64,000 bases of DNA, from NCBI RefSeq assembly GCF_000499845.2, contig NC_023753.2:19838418-19902417 (forward strand), given 5' to 3'. Made by a program: the position numbers and the translations under genes. This DNA is from Phaseolus vulgaris (Eukaryota > Streptophyta > Magnoliopsida > Fabales > Fabaceae). Under the pieces are notes generated by a model, which was not told where the DNA came from, did no database searches, and saw only the letters and a list, made by a program, of their open reading frames with translations. Positions 60,460-64,000 of the stretch are shown piece by piece. Each line of letters opens with the position of its first letter. Position 1 is the stretch's first letter.

Positions 60460-60480
60460 TGGCGCCCACCGTGGGGCTCG
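60460..60480 (+). other. B2 tRNA-Lys primer-binding site
   Basis: Starts TGGCGCCCACCGTGGGGC and continues TCG. All 21 bases are complementary to the 3' end of plant tRNA-Lys(CUU) including CCA, as I recall that tRNA. Two bases separate it from the LTR. Confidence 0.85.
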
Positions 60481-60574
60481 ATATAAAACGTCAGTCCCAT
60501 CACACAATTTTTTAGTTCCAGTTGCAGTATCCAACCCAGTTCCATAGTCAATAAGGCTTCCAGAAACCACGAAC

Positions 60575-61500
60575 ATGAGACCCGCACACACTAGGAGTGA
60601 AGAGATGACCATGCAACAACTCATGGGCATGATGCAAGGGCTTCAAGAAGCAATGGCAACATCAAAGACGAAGCAAGAGCGCATGCAAGCGGATCTCACA
60701 GCATCTCAGGCGAGAAACGATGAGCTCCACCGCGCCAACTAGGAGTTACGTCGTGGATGGCGCGACGTAGATGAGCCTGAGACTGCCACCCCACCCAGAG
60801 AATTCTTAACACCATTCTCACAGGCGATCTTAGAGACAGTAATCCCCAACACATTCACGGGGCCCAAAGTAACCTTCACAGGGATGGAGGATCCTGAGGC
60901 GCACCTCATTGCGTTCCACACACAGATGATGTTGGTAGGCGGTTCTGATGCTGTAAGATGCAAGCTCTTTATGAGCACTTTGACTGGGATGGCCATGGAT
61001 TGGTTCATCAGCCCCCCAGAAGGTCACATCACGTCTTTCGCACAGCTTTTGCGGCTATTTAGAGAGCAGTATTTGGCCAACAGGGCTCCGGCCCCAGTTT
61101 CGTATGACCTATTTGACGTAAAGCAGTATCAAGGTGAGAAAGAGTACATAAGCCGCTTCGGAGCGCAGGTGGTGAAGGTGGGTACCACCGACGAACCCAT
61201 GATCGTGTACGCATTCAGGAAAGGGGTGTGTCCTGGATCTTTCAGCAAGTCACTCAATCGCAGCTGCCCCAAAACTTTTGCTTAAGTGAGGCGTCGGGCG
61301 GAAGAACACATTGCCTCTGAGGGCGAGGCATACGAGAAGTGCACGACAGCTGCACCTACACGCCCAGAGCCCAGATGCGCGCACAACCTGCTAGAGTCCA
61401 CGAGGCCATTACAGAAAGAAAGAACCAAGATAGGAAGCGCACCTACAAAACGAGGAGGGCCCAGCCAAGGGTTCGAGCGGAAGGAAGGAGAGAGGGAAAT
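60575..61500 (+). pseudogene. B2 gag (Tat-like), partial
   Basis: ATG at 60575. It resembles A1/A2 gag: MEDPEAHLIAFHTQMMLVGGSDAVRCKLFMSTL-type core, SYDLFDVKQYQGE, VVK..T.DEPMIVYAFRKGV. In-frame TAG 60740-60742 and TAA 61283-61285, same frame throughout to there; a frame change around 61430. Homology ends near 61500, where unrelated sequence leads to E2. No protease or RT follows. Confidence 0.8.
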
Positions 61501-61570
61501 TGATGTGATTCCAATAGCAAAGAAGAGAATGATTCTTGACATTCTTAGGAATCAACTTGAGTTGGACAAT

Positions 61571-62308
61571 TGTTAGGCACTTTTTCTTAGAATTGGATCA
61601 ATGTTCTAAGTCAAGAACTCACCAAAACTAGCACCAAATCCAAACTCATATGGAAGTTCCTCATATTGTCAAATTGAACCAACAAAAAGAGGTAAAAATC
61701 AAAAGTACCGAATAGAACTGAATAAGAACCAATATGAACCGAACAAAATGAATTTAAAGGCAAGAGAACTGAAAAGGATTATTGGAAAATAAGAACAGCC
61801 GAACCACAAACTCAAGAACACAAGACAGAATTTCAAGGAAACAAGCTTAAACATGAACAATTGAAAGAGAAGGAAGGAAGGAGAGGAGAAAGCTCATGAA
61901 GATGGACGTATGGTTCGATGATCATGACATTAGAAGGATGGAGACTCCTAGATGAGTGTGCAAGCCGCCACTTGAGGTAACCATGGAACCATCAAGATAA
62001 GACTAGTGAAGAAGGCTCAAAGCTCTCCAATGCTCTCTCAAAATTTGAGTATAGTTTCTTTAGTCTAAATTCAAATCTGAAATGTACAAGGGAAACACCT
62101 ATATTTATAGCCTAGAGGTGGTGAAAATCAAACTACAAGAATTCAAAATTCCCTCCTAAAGCTCACTAGAACCGGCGCCTAAAAACAAGCATGAGGAAGG
62201 TGTGACCTCTTCCTTCACTTTAGCACCTCCTTATTTACTCCTACACCTATCTACTAACGCACCCCCCCTTCTAAAGCTCCTAACTAAAGACTAAAAGATG
62301 CTATAACA
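61571..62308 (-). repeat. LTR of E2 (3' LTR)
   Basis: 738 bp. On the + strand it begins TGTTAGGCAC and ends GCTATAACA (inverted TGTTA/TAACA ends). - strand TATA-like CTATAAATATAG near 62098-62110. It lies 24 bp past the pol stop, as expected for a 3' LTR; the polypurine tract (AGAGGGAAAC) is weak. Confidence 0.55.
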
Positions 62309-62331
62309 ATAGAGGTTTCTAATGTTTCCCT

Positions 62332-63855
62332 CTAAGCACCTTCAACGAAAGAAATTACAAAAAGAGAAAATAATTGTCCCCTAGCCCCTAAAGCTTTGAA
62401 CATGCTTCTTGTAAGCCTTTGAGGTGGGCTTTGACCTCCATGGATGTCCTTTATTTGTGCCTCTACCTCTTCTTGATCTTGTTGATTGGCCTTCATGTCC
62501 ACTTGACCTTGATCTCCATCATACTCCCCGAGTTTGAGAGAATTCGACCATGAATTCTGGAGACCTACAGAAAAAGGAGTTAGATCGCTGACATTAAAAG
62601 TATGACTACCTAAGAATGTATCAGGCATATCTAACTCATAAGCATTGTCATTAATCCTCTTGAGGATTTGGAAAGGTCCATCCCCTCGAGGAATTATTTT
62701 GGACTTCCTTTGAGTAGGAAAATGATCCTTCCTCAAGTGAAGCCAAACCCAATCGCCTTCATCAAACAACAATGCTTTTCTCCTTTTATTGGCAAGTTCA
62801 GCATACTTGCCAACCTTATTCTCAATTCTCTTCTTGATGTATTTATGCAAAGTTTTCACAAAAGAAGACTTTTCATCCCCATCTTTGCACAAGACATCTC
62901 CAAGAAGGGGAATAAGAAGAAGATCAAGAGGTGTTTAGGGGGTTAAACCCATAGACAACCTCAAAAGGAGAATGTGAAGTGGTACAATTTACTACACGAT
63001 TATATGCAAACTCAACATGGGGTAGTAAATTCTCCCACACTCTAGGATTCCCCGAAATAAAACATCTCAATAGTTGTCCCAAAGTTCTATTCACCACCTC
63101 GGTTTGACCATCAGTTTGTGGGTGGCAAGTGGTAGAAAATAAAAGTTTAGTCCCAAGCTTGCCCCACAAGGGCTTCCAAAAGTGACTCAAGAACTTGGGA
63201 TCTCTATCGGACACTATAGATCTAGGGATCCCATGCAAGCGAACCACTTCTTGGAAGAAGAGGTTTGCAATGTGGCATGCATCATCCACTTTGTGGCAAG
63301 GAATAAAGTGAGCCATCTTTGAAAAACGATCCACTACCACAAAAATGGAGTCCTTTCCCTTTGATGTCTTGGGTAATCCTAAGATGAAATCCATAGATAT
63401 ATCTACCCAAGGCATTGAAGGGATAGGAAGAGGAGTATATAGACCATGGGGATGCATCATAGATTTAGCTTTGCGGCAAGCTATGCATTTATCACACAAA
63501 CTATGAACATGTTTATGCATATGAGGCCAAAAGAAATGTTCATGCAACACATCCAAAGTTTTAGCAACCCCAAAATGTCCCATTAAACCCCCCTCATGGG
63601 CTTCTCTAACAAGAGATAATCTAATAGAGCATTGAGGAACACAAAGACGTTTTCCTTTAAAAAGAAAGCCATCTTGTATAAAAAAATCTTTGTGTCCTCC
63701 CTTAAGACACTCTTGAAAGATGAGAGAAAAATCAAGGTCATCATGATAAAGTTCCTTAATGTGATCAAAACCAAGATATTGAGAGCTTAAAAGATTTAGC
63801 AAAGTGTATCTTCTAGAAAGAGCATCCGCCACAATGTTTACTTTGCCTTGCTTGT
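62332..63855 (-). pseudogene. E2 pol, integrase part (chromovirus-like)
   Basis: - strand from [15 protein letters not shown] (RNase H end) through the integrase zinc finger ([39 protein letters not shown]), the core with [15 protein letters not shown] and GQTEVVNR (all three acidic residues kept), then a one-base frameshift near 62937 after YGFNPL, and a C-terminal domain (GDWVWLHLRKDHFPTQRKSK, NDNAYELDMP, FNVSDLTPF) ending LTRSMFKALG. No clear chromodomain. Interrupted at 63856 by LTR-A. Confidence 0.88.
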
Positions 63856-64000
63856 TGTACCGCCCTAGTAGTCGGGAGTGATGACGTGGCATCAAGCTAC
63901 AGTATAGGCGTGTTGACAAGGCGCCAGGTTGGCAGAAGGGAAGGAAGTCGGGGGGCTCGTGTAGTCGCCAGTTGTTAAATTGGCGTGTTCCGATCTCCAG
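63856..64000 (+). repeat. LTR-A, partial (runs off the window)
   Basis: Starts TGTACCGCCCTAGTAGTCGGG and matches 51450 onward. Left flank CTTGT (63851-63855) would be one copy of the target duplication. Whether it is solo or full-length cannot be seen. Confidence 0.85.

Overview
This window looks like a repeat-rich, gene-poor stretch of a dicot nuclear genome. A legume is my best guess, because a SIRE-like Ty1/copia element with 'AACAACCGATTG' motifs sits beside Tat-type Ty3/gypsy elements, but I cannot prove it from sequence alone. There is no prokaryotic, organellar, rRNA, tRNA or CRISPR signal. About four fifths is nested transposable elements. The only convincing host gene is a single-finger C2H2 (QALGGH + EAR) transcription factor of the TAC1-like group at 20690-21232 (- strand), in an AT-rich island of about 7.5 kb (17.1-24.6 kb) that also holds one CACTA-type MITE.

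Layout. 1-8819: the downstream part of Tat-lineage element A1 (- strand gag-pol, + strand antisense ORF, one LTR), inserted 29 bp from the 3' LTR of element B1 (8849-9938). 9939-15300: a rearranged element C, with LTR-C copies and AT-rich tracts in inverted orientation around an antisense ORF that is split by a solo LTR-A (TSD AAGAT). 16231-17077: LTR-D1. 17.1-24.6 kb: host island. 24.6-46.5 kb: one L1-like LINE (- strand) broken by two insertions: complete element A2 (26238-37895, TSD GAATC) and a pol-less, 3'-truncated copia element (39564 to about 44340). 46.5-48.8 kb: unassigned sequence and an LTR-like fragment. 48781-49562: solo LTR-A (TSD ACTTG). 49.7-59.3 kb: chromovirus-like gypsy element E1 with an inverted LTR beside it and two solo LTRs in its leader (LTR-A, TSD GTGTT; LTR-D2, TSD CCTAG). 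59279 to about 61500: B2 (5' LTR, tRNA-Lys primer site, partial gag) inserted in the E1 integrase. 61571-63855: 3' part of E2 on the - strand. 63856 to the end: another LTR-A inserted in E2.

How the parts relate. A, B, C and D LTRs share one leader module (GACTTG..CGTCGGAGTGC..CGGCC..GGCGCC..Y-tract-AG|GT). A and B share an identical polypurine tract and the same tRNA-Lys primer site. A carries two RNase H domains (a degenerate Ty3 type plus an archaeal type), which is typical of the Tat lineage, and an intron-containing antisense ORF between pol and the 3' LTR. Every pol ORF fully or partly in view carries stops, frameshifts or lost catalytic residues, yet the two A2 LTRs differ almost only by one 222-bp deletion. 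A2 is therefore young and may have been mobilised in trans.

Many ORF starts here are non-ATG open-frame starts. I give ATG starts where I could find them.
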